DNA from: Candidatus Babelota bacterium
Lineage (GTDB): Bacteria > Babelota > Babeliae > Babelales > Vermiphilaceae
Direction: 5' to 3'
Assembly (NCBI GenBank): GCA_029262595.1
Contig: JAJCZB010000053.1
Span: forward strand, 1 to 32,726
DNA: 32,726 bases
Part shown: positions 9,649 through 18,905 of the stretch, in pieces
How positions within the stretch are numbered: the first letter of the stretch is position 1
How the letters are laid out: every line of letters starts with the position of its first letter
Translations under genes and position numbers: made by a program
Notes under the pieces: generated by a model
The model's input: the letters and a program-made list of their open reading frames with translations, nothing else
The model's database searches: none
What the model was told of the DNA's origin: nothing

Positions 9649-11891
9649 CGTTCATACTCAAATGTAAATGGCCCCTCTGCGTGTACTTTACCTATTAAAT
9701 CTCCACCCAATAACCGATTAACTAATGAACCCTGATTAAAGAAAAAGGTTCCATTGCCAATATTTAATGGAGCGTGCAAAATGAGTTGTGTATTTTTCTC
9801 AAGATGTAAAATGTCATAGCTCTTTGCGTTCCAAGACGATGCTAATGCGTTTTTATAATGTAATTCACCTGCAGTTATTCTCAGATGCACACCACTTAAA
9901 ATGTCAATATAACAGTCCCTACTGCTTTCCAAATTACCAACATATAATGGCGCGCTATTTGATGCTTGCATAAAAGAATCTCGCTCTACGCGCAACGTGC
10001 CATCTAAAAATTCCATACCTGAAAGTCCGGTTGCTATGGTTGCACCATTCAAAAGAAACTCAGATGTTTCATCCGTTAGTTCAATTAAATGAGTATGAGT
10101 TATTGTTGGATCATAACTAAACGTAACGCCCGAATCTAAAATAAAACTTGATTTTGCTGCGATAGTTGATGTTTTATTGGAACTATAAATAAAACGTGAG
10201 TTTCCTTTCAAAGTGACATCATCGATAAAGTGAAATGATCCATGCGTAAACGTATAGTCTCCATCTTGTGCCCACGTAGTATTACGCAAGCAAATAACAC
10301 CAGTATCGTCCACGCATCGAATATTTGACCCCTGTACTCCTTTTAGATGTATATCTTCTAAAATCAATGTTGAATTTGATTCAATAATTAAATTTGTATC
10401 AGTGTCAAACTTGAAAATATTACCACCGCCATTTATCGTACATGCCCCTTCAAATCGTATATCTGCGTGTCCACGCACTTCAGATCCAAAATATAGTTTT
10501 AAATCTTTAAACGTAAATGGAACATTTGTAAAATTAAAAAGATAAGCATTATTACTATCATCACCGGTTAAAAGATAGTTTCCACTAGTCGACCACGCAA
10601 CAGCGCGTTTAAATGCATCTGAACTATAGCCACTCACCAAATGTAGCGTATTGGTTTCTGCATCAAAATAGTATACTTCTACTTCATATCCTTGCGCTGA
10701 ATATTCTTTAGTTAGCGCTAAATACGTGCCCGTCTTATCCCAGGCGGCTTGTATCACTTGCTGACGTAGCCCAACTCTACCGCTTGTAACCTCCGTTAAC
10801 GTTTGAGCCGTATCATCAAAACGATACAGCCGCAATGATTCATTTCGATTCCCAAGTCCAATTGCAATTAAATCACTATTCGGCCTCCACGCAACACCAT
10901 ATACATGCGCACTCAATTCCGCATCACTTACTTGAGTAATATCACTTTGCCCACGCTGAACTACACGTAGTTCCCCGCCGCTGGTCCGCCTCAATCCAAT
11001 TGCACAATAATCACCGGTACTTTTCCAGCTAATTGCATTGTTGTTAATTTCTTTATTACCCCCCAATGATCCATTCCACACCGATCCTAACACCCCATCC
11101 GTAACAGGATACAAATGTAGATTACTATCTTTGCGCTCTCCAACCGCTAAATAACTTCCATCCGGACTCCAAGCAACCGCACGGGCATATCCTATATTTG
11201 AGCTGTCCACAAAAGATAATACATCTGTACCTCTATTAAATTGCCACGTTTGCAGTTCAGTCCCACTCGATAGTGCGATTGCGATATAGTCAGAAGTTGG
11301 GTGCCATTGCAAAGAGTTGATCGTACTTGTTCCAAAATCTTGCTGAGTAACAAAAGAAAGTGCTGTACCCGTAAATTGATATACATGTAACTCAGCACCC
11401 CATGCCCCTTTTAAACCAAGCGCAACATATGCATCATCATGAGACCATGAAACCGAATAGACGTCTTTGCCCACATCAACAGTGTCTAGCAAATTTACAA
11501 TTAGTTTGATGTAATATTTTGATGGAAAATCTAAATAAGAAATATTATTTGGAAAACCTAAAGAAAAGCCGTTCCCATGAATACTTCCAACTCCAATGCG
11601 AAACGGATTTTTAAATTCTAAATCATTAAGAAGTTCAAGAGTCCCTCCATTCAAAACAATATCCCCCCGAATTGGAAAAAACGCATCAAACTGGGCCGTA
11701 GTTTGAGCATTTTCTAACACAAAACCGTTTTCAAAAACAGAAAATCCTTTCATACGATTTGAACTAGAAGTAATCCTTTTGAAAAAAGCTCTCGTTTGTC
11801 GAGAAACCGAAACATCCGATCCTATAATAGTTCCATCTATAGGCGCAAAGAAAAGTAAAATTGCAGTCGTTGCACATAATTTTTTTATCAT
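9645..11891 (-). CDS. Exported propeller/beta-helix hybrid with a single cysteine module
   Basis: This is a 748-residue protein. Its ATG overlaps the upstream stop and has AAGGA six bases ahead. A signal peptide ends near residue 20 and is followed by IIGSDVSVS. Residues 48-95 form the shared scaffold (GFVLENAQTT, FFPIRGDI, GGTLEL). Residues about 142-454 are seven WD40-like blades. At residues 523-529 the motif NIRCVDD appears (Cys526), followed by a complete single module with DYTFTHG, TSTIAAKS and FSYDP. The C-terminus (GNGTFFFNQGSL, then GGDLIGKV, then EGPF) resembles the ends of both giant proteins. It is therefore a link between the giant proteins and the tandem propeller pair. The exported location is well supported and the function is unknown. 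Confidence 0.88.
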   Translation of the reverse strand: MIKKLCATTAILLFFAPIDGTIIGSDVSVSRQTRAFFKRITSSSNRMKGFSVFENGFVLENAQTTAQFDAFFPIRGDIVLNGGTLELLNDLEFKNPFRIGVGSIHGNGFSLGFPNNISYLDFPSKYYIKLIVNLLDTVDVGKDVYSVSWSHDDAYVALGLKGAWGAELHVYQFTGTALSFVTQQDFGTSTINSLQWHPTSDYIAIALSSGTELQTWQFNRGTDVLSFVDSSNIGYARAVAWSPDGSYLAVGERKDSNLHLYPVTDGVLGSVWNGSLGGNKEINNNAISWKSTGDYCAIGLRRTSGGELRVVQRGQSDITQVSDAELSAHVYGVAWRPNSDLIAIGLGNRNESLRLYRFDDTAQTLTEVTSGRVGLRQQVIQAAWDKTGTYLALTKEYSAQGYEVEVYYFDAETNTLHLVSGYSSDAFKRAVAWSTSGNYLLTGDDSNNAYLFNFTNVPFTFKDLKLYFGSEVRGHADIRFEGACTINGGGNIFKFDTDTNLIIESNSTLILEDIHLKGVQGSNIRCVDDTGVICLRNTTWAQDGDYTFTHGSFHFIDDVTLKGNSRFIYSSNKTSTIAAKSSFILDSGVTFSYDPTITHTHLIELTDETSEFLLNGATIATGLSGMEFLDGTLRVERDSFMQASNSAPLYVGNLESSRDCYIDILSGVHLRITAGELHYKNALASSWNAKSYDILHLEKNTQLILHAPLNIGNGTFFFNQGSLVNRLLGGDLIGKVHAEGPFTFEYER

Positions 11892-14800
11892 TCTAATCCT
11901 TCAACAACTGCCACAGGGCCTACAATGTCATTTCCCCCTTGATCATCAATATGAGCATGCTTGCTAATAAAAATTTGCCCAGCTCCAAGAGGAAGCTGAC
12001 TGTATAATCTAAGATGTGTTCCTGAGTAAAATACTAGACTTGAAATTTGATTTTCCATACTCCAAGAATCAGTAGCAATATTTTTATACACAAACGATCC
12101 ATTAATAATTCTCAAAATCGCTCCTGCTGAAATAACTCCAGCGCAGTCGTTACCCAGAGAAGCACCATCTCCTAGAGTTAATCCTCCATCAATGATCGTA
12201 GCGATTCCATCCTCATCCTCTAACTCAAGAATTTCTGTTGAAACAACAGATTCTCCCTTAACCAAAAAGGTCCCTTTTTCTAACTGCAAGCCAGTTGACG
12301 TCAGATAAAGAGAAGAATTTTGAAGCAAAAGCGTTGAAGTATCATCTTCCATCTCTAAAACATGCATGCCCGCTTTTTGAGAATTAATGCTGCAGGTGAT
12401 GCCCATATCAAATTTGATCTGAGATTCAGCGCATATAGTGCTCGTTTGACTTGAGTCATAAACAAACAACCCATTCCCACTCACTTGTACTTTGTTTTTA
12501 AATTTCATAGAACCGGTAGTGAATGTATATTCATGTGAACAATCTTGCATCCAAAGCATATCGTCTAACACAATAACGCTCGAGTCAGACATACAGCGAA
12601 TATTACTCTCATCTACCATTTCTAATTTAATATTTTGTAAACACAATTGAGAATCACTCTCCACTACAATATTTCCCATCTCACCCAAATTAAGCGTATG
12701 GCCATTTCCTTTCAAAGCGCAATGGCCACTAAATGTCCAAGTTCCGGCCAAAGAAACATTCGAATTTAAATTTATTGAAGCGCTCGTGCCATTCCAATGC
12801 ATATCATTAGACCAATTCAAATCACTTTTACCAAAATTGATATTGTGAGTTCCCATGTTTACTCTTCCATTGCCCAATAGCATCACACTATTTGCAAAAT
12901 CAAGATTATTGCCAAGAGTCAATGCTCCACCATTCATGGAAATACTGTTAAAAACGCATCCATTGAAATTGCAAATCAATTCAGCTGCGCTATTGGCTAA
13001 AGTAATTACACCCCCAACATTTCCCACTCCGTCAATGCGATTGTTCGTGCTTTGAATTAATAGATACAGCGGAAACGTTCCATTATTCAAATTAACAATC
13101 CCACCACCGCTTAATAACATGGTGAAAAAGTTATACCAGATGCCCGTCACATCAAATTCATCTTGCTGATTAATAATGTGCCCCTTGCTATACGAAAGAA
13201 TTTTACCTGTATCAACCATCAAAAGAGAATATGGACTAACATCAATGGTAATATCTGAAAGATCCAAGTTATGCCGTAGATAAAAAATACTTTGTGCGTA
13301 TCTGATTAATCGAGATGTGCTCGATTTTGAAATAATTCCGGATGATTTAGTAATATCATATGTTACATGCCCACGAGTAAATCGTGCTTGAGCTGCAGGA
13401 TTAAGAATAATATCTACATCGTTTTCAGCATTTCCATCCCCAAAAATAAGACCATTTGCCGTAGACGTAGAATTCACATCAACTTCAACATCTCGCGAGG
13501 TCATCAAGCGTCCCCTGGTGAAATGCATGCCTGTTTCTTTTACATATAATTTTGCATCATCAAATTTTAAAGTTGCCGTACCATCTTGAAAATAAAGAGG
13601 CTCATGCCCATTGTTTCTTCCCAGTGCAAGCGTTGCTCCATCTCTTACTATCAGCTTTCCATCTGTTCGCAATGTACTCGTCATTGCACTGTCGTATGAA
13701 AAGGTGTATGCACCGCTCAGCATATTCCTCAGGAAAAATTGCATGCTGCCAGTATCAAACGTCACATTTCCGCCTTGATTAACTTCACTATTAATAAAAT
13801 TAATCACTCCTCCATCATTGGCACATCGTATATTTGTATCTGAAAGACCAAAAACTTTCATGTCTTTAAACGTAAGGCGAGAATCATCATCAACAACAAT
13901 TTGGCCTCCTTCACCCAATACTAGCTTCGTAGTGTCACCTTTAAACGTACAACTCCCTTTGATCGTCCACGTTGATGTAAGTGTTACTTTTCCATGAAGA
14001 TTAATTACTCCCCTGTCTGACTCCCAAAGCAAAGGCGTCGTCGCTTTAAAGCCTGAATCAATAGTCATATGATTTTTTTGAAGATTAATGTGCCCGGGTC
14101 CAACTAGCGCACCATCGCCATGCAGCAAAAGATCATAATCAAGCGTAAATTTCCCATCATTCAAAACAAGAGAATTTCCAAAAAATCCATTAACGCCACA
14201 TGTAAGCTGCGCCGTTGAATCGGATAATGTTATTGCCCCCGTAAATCCCCCGTTACCCCGCAGATCATTTCCTACTCCGCTAATGAGTAAATACAATGGC
14301 AAAATACCCTTTGTTAAAAAAAGAGAACTATTTCCATCGAGCGCATAGGTAAACGCATTCAATTGGTCACTTGAAATATCAAATTCAATAGAAGGAAGCT
14401 TCACAGCCGCATCATCATAGCTCACCATTTTGCCTGTTTCCACTTGCAACGGAGTCACAAGATTTGAAAGCAGCTCAACAGTAATGTCTTGTAACGTAAT
14501 ATTTTGAGGAATATATATTAACGACCCAACATCACGTATCATACGAGATGTTTTAGAAGAAGACTTGATTCTATGTGGATCACCATTGTTGTATACCCAA
14601 TAACCTGAATTGTGTAATAGAGCTGCTCCAGGACGAATCCACAACGTAATATCATTCATAGCATTGCCATCTCCCAAAACTATTCCTGTATCTGTGGTCG
14701 TGCCCATAGCATCCAAAATAACTTCTCGATCTAAAACAATCGATCCACGAGTAAGACAAATTCCCGAATAAGAACTAATGAAGCTACAATTATCTAAATA

Positions 14801-15640
14801 TAACTGAGAAGTACTGTTCTCAAAATAAAGAGGATCGTTAAGTGTCTCTGGATGACGCCCTAGACAAATATGCATGCCATCACCAACGGTAAATTGCGCA
14901 TGATGATCAATGGTACTTGTCTGACAACTAGAATAAGAAAAAGTAGCAGTACCGAGTAATGCTACTTTGTCTCTGAAAAGGATACTTCCTGTTTTCCAAC
15001 TATACGAATCATCCATCACCAAGCGAGCATTATTCAATACTAATTGAGCAGAATCATCAATGCAGGAAATATTGGTATCTTTAAGGCCATGAATCTCTAT
15101 ATCTCGCAGCTCAAAAGTAGCATTCGAATCAATCACTATCGATGCAGAATCTGTAAAGGTAAATACCTTTCCATTACCACACAAAGAAGAATTGCCTTTA
15201 ATCGTAACCGTACTTGCGAGATCTAAATTTGAATCACAACGCAATATAACGCTATCAAATTCTGCAGTTCCAGCAGAGATTTGCGAGAGATTTGGACTCA
15301 CGGAAATAACATGCTGATGCCCCACAATTTTTCCAAGTCCATAAAGCGCTATATCGCGCAAAATGAGATCTTGCAATAAATAAAGCGTTCCGCCATTTAG
15401 ATTAATATCTCCCGATACTGGAAACACGCTATCGAACGTACATGTCGTCAAAGAATCTTCTAGCGTAAATCCATTCTTAAACCATCCAAAACCAAGCATG
15501 GTGTTATCGTTATCTGCAGATGGAAAAACAGCAACCGCTTCAACTGAAAGCGCCGTTTCAGAACCCTTAACTACGGGATAACTCACCGTGAAAAAAAATA
15601 AGGAAAGTGAGAAAAAGAATAGTTGCTTACTCACTACCAT
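11888..15640 (-). CDS. Giant exported beta-helix-like protein with three ~412-residue modules; first gene of the array
   Basis: An in-frame GTG exists at 15646, but AAAGG lies five bases before the ATG at 15640, so I use the ATG (1250 residues). The signal peptide has a very hydrophobic core (LFFFSLSLFFFTVS) and is followed by VVKGSETALS. The scaffold motif FGWFKNGFTLEDS leads into three modules. Their NIRC-type cysteines are at residues 193, 606 and 1016, a period of 413 and 410 residues. This matches the paralogue at 5887-9648 almost residue for residue in layout. The phrase HNSGYWVYNNG is shared with that paralogue. Several extra cysteines are present. The C-terminal cap GAGQIFI is followed by NDIVGPV. 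It is an exported fibrous or beta-helix protein with no enzyme motif. Confidence 0.87.
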   Translation of the reverse strand: MVVSKQLFFFSLSLFFFTVSYPVVKGSETALSVEAVAVFPSADNDNTMLGFGWFKNGFTLEDSLTTCTFDSVFPVSGDINLNGGTLYLLQDLILRDIALYGLGKIVGHQHVISVSPNLSQISAGTAEFDSVILRCDSNLDLASTVTIKGNSSLCGNGKVFTFTDSASIVIDSNATFELRDIEIHGLKDTNISCIDDSAQLVLNNARLVMDDSYSWKTGSILFRDKVALLGTATFSYSSCQTSTIDHHAQFTVGDGMHICLGRHPETLNDPLYFENSTSQLYLDNCSFISSYSGICLTRGSIVLDREVILDAMGTTTDTGIVLGDGNAMNDITLWIRPGAALLHNSGYWVYNNGDPHRIKSSSKTSRMIRDVGSLIYIPQNITLQDITVELLSNLVTPLQVETGKMVSYDDAAVKLPSIEFDISSDQLNAFTYALDGNSSLFLTKGILPLYLLISGVGNDLRGNGGFTGAITLSDSTAQLTCGVNGFFGNSLVLNDGKFTLDYDLLLHGDGALVGPGHINLQKNHMTIDSGFKATTPLLWESDRGVINLHGKVTLTSTWTIKGSCTFKGDTTKLVLGEGGQIVVDDDSRLTFKDMKVFGLSDTNIRCANDGGVINFINSEVNQGGNVTFDTGSMQFFLRNMLSGAYTFSYDSAMTSTLRTDGKLIVRDGATLALGRNNGHEPLYFQDGTATLKFDDAKLYVKETGMHFTRGRLMTSRDVEVDVNSTSTANGLIFGDGNAENDVDIILNPAAQARFTRGHVTYDITKSSGIISKSSTSRLIRYAQSIFYLRHNLDLSDITIDVSPYSLLMVDTGKILSYSKGHIINQQDEFDVTGIWYNFFTMLLSGGGIVNLNNGTFPLYLLIQSTNNRIDGVGNVGGVITLANSAAELICNFNGCVFNSISMNGGALTLGNNLDFANSVMLLGNGRVNMGTHNINFGKSDLNWSNDMHWNGTSASINLNSNVSLAGTWTFSGHCALKGNGHTLNLGEMGNIVVESDSQLCLQNIKLEMVDESNIRCMSDSSVIVLDDMLWMQDCSHEYTFTTGSMKFKNKVQVSGNGLFVYDSSQTSTICAESQIKFDMGITCSINSQKAGMHVLEMEDDTSTLLLQNSSLYLTSTGLQLEKGTFLVKGESVVSTEILELEDEDGIATIIDGGLTLGDGASLGNDCAGVISAGAILRIINGSFVYKNIATDSWSMENQISSLVFYSGTHLRLYSQLPLGAGQIFISKHAHIDDQGGNDIVGPVAVVEGLE

Positions 15641-15676
15641 GCTCACCTTTTTTTTGAATCACATCATTCTAGATGG

Positions 15677-15704
15677 ATTCTAGCAAGCACGATATTTAAA
15701 TCAA
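15677..15704 (-). promoter_or_regulatory. Candidate sigma70-type promoter of the six-gene array
   Basis: Reading the minus strand, TTGATT (15699-15704) and TAGAAT (15677-15682) are separated by 16 bases, and the first gene starts 36 bases downstream. A second TAGAAT-like hexamer at 15666-15671 could serve as an alternative -10. The call rests on consensus matching only. Confidence 0.45.
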
Positions 15705-15722
15705 GGCACAAAAGCTACTGCC

Positions 15723-16982
15723 TTAAATAGAAACAATATTTTGCATGTTTTCAATCATTTGATAATACTGCTCGAGTTGATACATCATCTGCATTAAAAA
15801 TTTCTTTTTTCCCACTACAGTATGCGATTCTTTTGATCGAGTATTTCTTCGAATGAAATAGTGATATAATCGAGAATCAGCCTCACTGTCTCCCGAGTCA
15901 ACTGCCAAATCAAGCGTAAGATCATACGCTTTTTTAAGTAAAGGGTTGCTTCGTCGTAAACTTGCATTACGGTCAAACACTAATCGCTCAATAACCTGGC
16001 CAGTTGCCCGCGCTAAAAGGTGCTCTATAATATCGCACTCTATATCCAATAAAAACAAAAGTCTGTGTATCCCTTGATCCGAAACAGAAGAAAGTTGTTG
16101 CAGTATCTGCATAAGTTGATGCACTTTCTCTTTTTTAGGCAATCCCCTAAATTCCTGCCCCAGATAAAGAGGCTGTTGCTGAGGTATCGACTGCTGCATC
16201 ATCGGCATTGCTGGCTGCTGAGCTTGCATCATCATCGCCGAAGCCTGTGCCTGCATTGCCATCGCAGAAGCTTGCATCTGCATTGCGCATGCGGCAATCT
16301 GACCGCCATTATTCTGATAAAGTGGTTGAGGCTGCATCATTGGTTGTGCATAATGCATTTGCGGTTGAATCGGAGCTTGAGCCGCAAATGGCATTGGTGG
16401 TGAATAACTGGGCATTGGAGGCGTTTGTGGATAAGAAGTTGGTTGCGCAGGGCTATAATCAACCTGAGGTTCCCTCCTCTGCTTACGCATTGCTTGCACG
16501 TAAGAAGTAACTTCTCTCTCATCTTCGTCTATCCGTTTTTCTATTTTCCTCGGTTTTGGTTTTTTTGCTTCTAGTTTTTTCTCTGGCAAAGCCGGAGCAA
16601 CTTCAACTACTTTTTCGACTAATGGCTCTTCCGGAGTAATTCGCTCTACAACCACATTTACTGTTTTACAAGGATGCTCCATAGATCTACGATTGAGCGA
16701 ATAAGAAGGTTTTACAAATCGTCGCAACCCAGTTTTTTTAACTCTCTTCTTTTCAAAACCCCATACTCGCTTAGATTTTTTGCCAGAATATTTACTTTCT
16801 TTACTCTGACACCGCCACGCATGATGCGCCCGATTCCTAAATTCTTTATATTTTTCTAATATGAGTTTACGACATTTCTTTGCATGAGGGCGCAATTCCG
16901 GCATAAGACCAAAAAGAGGATCTCCAACACTTATCGTGCCAAAAAGAGCAAGCATACAGATAAATCCGAGCCAGCGCTTCAT
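15723..16982 (-). CDS. Exported protein with Pro/Gln/Met-rich low-complexity centre, unknown function
   Basis: This is a 419-residue protein. The ATG has AGGGA seven bases upstream. Residues 1-20 form a signal peptide (core GFICMLALFGTISV). Residues 33-100 are strongly basic (many Lys, Arg and His). Residues 112-150 are Glu/Lys/Pro-rich. Residues 178-272 are low complexity made of Pro, Gln, Met, Ala and Tyr, with runs such as MQMQASAMAMQAQ. Residues 278-419 look like an ordinary alpha-helical domain rich in Leu and charged residues. I do not recognise the family. It lies on the same strand just upstream of the six-gene array (82 bases), but that gap holds a promoter candidate, so joint transcription is uncertain. 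The Met-rich stretch could bind metal or act as a flexible periplasmic spacer, both speculative. Confidence 0.8.
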   Translation of the reverse strand: MKRWLGFICMLALFGTISVGDPLFGLMPELRPHAKKCRKLILEKYKEFRNRAHHAWRCQSKESKYSGKKSKRVWGFEKKRVKKTGLRRFVKPSYSLNRRSMEHPCKTVNVVVERITPEEPLVEKVVEVAPALPEKKLEAKKPKPRKIEKRIDEDEREVTSYVQAMRKQRREPQVDYSPAQPTSYPQTPPMPSYSPPMPFAAQAPIQPQMHYAQPMMQPQPLYQNNGGQIAACAMQMQASAMAMQAQASAMMMQAQQPAMPMMQQSIPQQQPLYLGQEFRGLPKKEKVHQLMQILQQLSSVSDQGIHRLLFLLDIECDIIEHLLARATGQVIERLVFDRNASLRRSNPLLKKAYDLTLDLAVDSGDSEADSRLYHYFIRRNTRSKESHTVVGKKKFLMQMMYQLEQYYQMIENMQNIVSI

Positions 16983-17139
16983 GATTCGTCCCTTTTATTT
17001 CACCCTACACAGTTTTATCTGTCCCCACTCTAACAATATATCGTTACAAATTGTAATATTTTTAGAAAAAATATTTAAAAAACAAACGAATATCTAAAGT
17101 TGATGAAGTCAGAATAAAAAGCACACTAAAGTAGCCGCT

Positions 17140-18744
17140 TTACCCAAGCATTGCGCGCAAAAGCATCCAGATTGAGTTCGATGCAAATACGCCCGACCAA
17201 AACGGCTCCCATTGCTCACGGTTTTTCACGAACGCTGTAAGCAATCCACCAAAAACAAGTCCAATCGATATATTAATTGGCATCAAAAGCCCACCGAGCA
17301 CGAGCATTGGGTTTATTTTTAGATATTTCAGGATCGCGCTGAAAAGTGCTCCCAACGCAAGCCCCCAATAATCGAACTGTTTAACGGCAATTTGTAACGC
17401 CCTACTTTGTGATTTATAGGCAAAAAGCTGAGAGGAGCCTAACCCAAAATGCTTAATTAAAAAGAAAAAGACGACACCTACCACCAAAGAACTCACTACC
17501 AATCCAAGTACCTGATAGGCAACTACTTTTTTTCGGTCCAGCTGCATCAAGTGGGCGATTTTACGCCCGAAAAGCACATCTGCCGCTACACCACCGCAAA
17601 TTTCTACAAATGTTGCTACAAAAACCGTTTGAATCATGTCCAATCCAAAAAGTAGTAGCGCAGGAATCATCACAAAGGTGGCAAACCGTCCCAACGGAGC
17701 TAGTCCAATTTTTCCTGCAATAACCATAATCTGATAAATGCATGCAAATGATGCTATAAAAAGAAAAGCTATGCTCAACATTGAAAAGTTAAAGTAATGC
17801 AAAAAAAGCCCCCCGCCGGCAATTATCAATCCACCTACCGCGAGAATAGAACTATCTGTAAGGCTCTCACTTGATCTATTTACTGGATAAATCCCATGTT
17901 TTTTCAGCCACGACAATCCCTTAAAAATCATGCTCGGCACTGGTATAAAGCTCATAAGTAAACCATACAGGACCATTCCACTACAAAATGTCATCGAAAA
18001 TTCAATCGCTGATAAATGAGTAAACCACGCAGCATAGACCGTATCAACAAGAAAAATCTTAGTAACCGCTCCGACAGCGAGGGGAATGGCAATAACATGC
18101 CCAGTCACAAATCCAATCGCCCAGAGCATCGGCCATAAATCAAATCGTATCAGAGGAAATGAGATCACCCGCCACGTCAGCGCAGGGACAAGAGTAATCG
18201 CTTTAGGAACAACGCCATTCATACTCATAAGCCCGTCTTGCAAAAGGCAAAAAAAGAACGTCATGACAAATCCTGCCATCAACTCATACGCTTTTTTAAT
18301 TTGGTCTCCTACCGCAATCATTTTGTACACGAGCTGGCCAATAGGAAATGAAAGTTGATCCTCCACAATCAAACGATGCTCAAACAGATGCGCAATGAAC
18401 AACCCAAATGCGCCCGCAACCAACGATAACCCACTCAAAATCGCACAAAAATACACTGGATCAGAAAGCCAGCCTTCAAATAATACCGGCTCTAAAAAAT
18501 AAAGAGTCGGATACGAAAAGCCACATGCTGTTGCCAATATTCCGCCAATGGAACTCGAAATAGTAATAAATGCTACCGCATGCGAAGGTTGCTTGAGTGA
18601 AAATAATTTTAACACCAGCATCGAAATCAAAACAACCGTAGGCGCTATCCACGGACCTATTGGCGTAGCCATTGATATGTAACTCATCACAGCTGTCGCA
18701 AACGTTGCCAATATAATTGCACTACCAGCAATCACAATTTTCAC
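17140..18744 (-). CDS. OPT-superfamily (oligopeptide/metal-chelate) transporter
   Basis: The frame is open from 18804, but a strong AAGGAGG lies four bases before the GTG at 18744, which I take as the start (534 residues). The protein is almost wholly hydrophobic, with about 12-15 membrane segments. GPWIAP near the N-terminus, LSFPIGQLVYK in the first third and NPMLVLGGLLMP near the C-terminus fit the OPT superfamily, whose members import peptides or metal-siderophore-type chelates by proton coupling. The length is near that of small bacterial members. The substrate cannot be told from sequence. It faces away from the EamA gene across a 161-base gap. Uptake of host-derived peptides or chelated metals would suit a dependent lifestyle, but this is inference. 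Confidence 0.75.
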   Translation of the reverse strand: MKIVIAGSAIILATFATAVMSYISMATPIGPWIAPTVVLISMLVLKLFSLKQPSHAVAFITISSSIGGILATACGFSYPTLYFLEPVLFEGWLSDPVYFCAILSGLSLVAGAFGLFIAHLFEHRLIVEDQLSFPIGQLVYKMIAVGDQIKKAYELMAGFVMTFFFCLLQDGLMSMNGVVPKAITLVPALTWRVISFPLIRFDLWPMLWAIGFVTGHVIAIPLAVGAVTKIFLVDTVYAAWFTHLSAIEFSMTFCSGMVLYGLLMSFIPVPSMIFKGLSWLKKHGIYPVNRSSESLTDSSILAVGGLIIAGGGLFLHYFNFSMLSIAFLFIASFACIYQIMVIAGKIGLAPLGRFATFVMIPALLLFGLDMIQTVFVATFVEICGGVAADVLFGRKIAHLMQLDRKKVVAYQVLGLVVSSLVVGVVFFFLIKHFGLGSSQLFAYKSQSRALQIAVKQFDYWGLALGALFSAILKYLKINPMLVLGGLLMPINISIGLVFGGLLTAFVKNREQWEPFWSGVFASNSIWMLLRAMLG

Positions 18745-18843
18745 ATATCCTCCTTGATGTAGATGAAAAGCATAACGATACTCCATTGAGCCAAACTTTA
18801 TCACGTTTTTTGCAGTAGGTATACTCTCTCACCGCCTGAAACG

Positions 18844-18872
18844 TTTATATTTATGCCCTTTTTTGCTATAGT
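18844..18872 (+). promoter_or_regulatory. Candidate promoter of the EamA-family transporter gene
   Basis: TTTATA (18844-18849) and TATAGT (18867-18872) are 17 bases apart. The predicted start would give a leader of about 25 bases before the ATG at 18906, which has AAAGG upstream. The call rests on consensus matching only. Confidence 0.4.
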
Positions 18873-18905
18873 AGATGAAAGACTTAATTACTAAAGGTTA
18901 TTGCT

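Noticed and set aside
16065-16522. Overlapping open frames, two on the plus strand (His/Leu-rich and Ala-rich) and one on the minus strand in another frame
   Set aside because: They are shadows of the low-complexity Met/Gln/Pro region of the 15723-16982 gene and have no start signals.
17044-17056. Palindrome TTACAAATTGTAA upstream of the Met/Gln-rich protein gene
   Set aside because: It is short and AT-only in the centre, in an AT-rich gap, so chance is likely. There is no second copy or regulator nearby.
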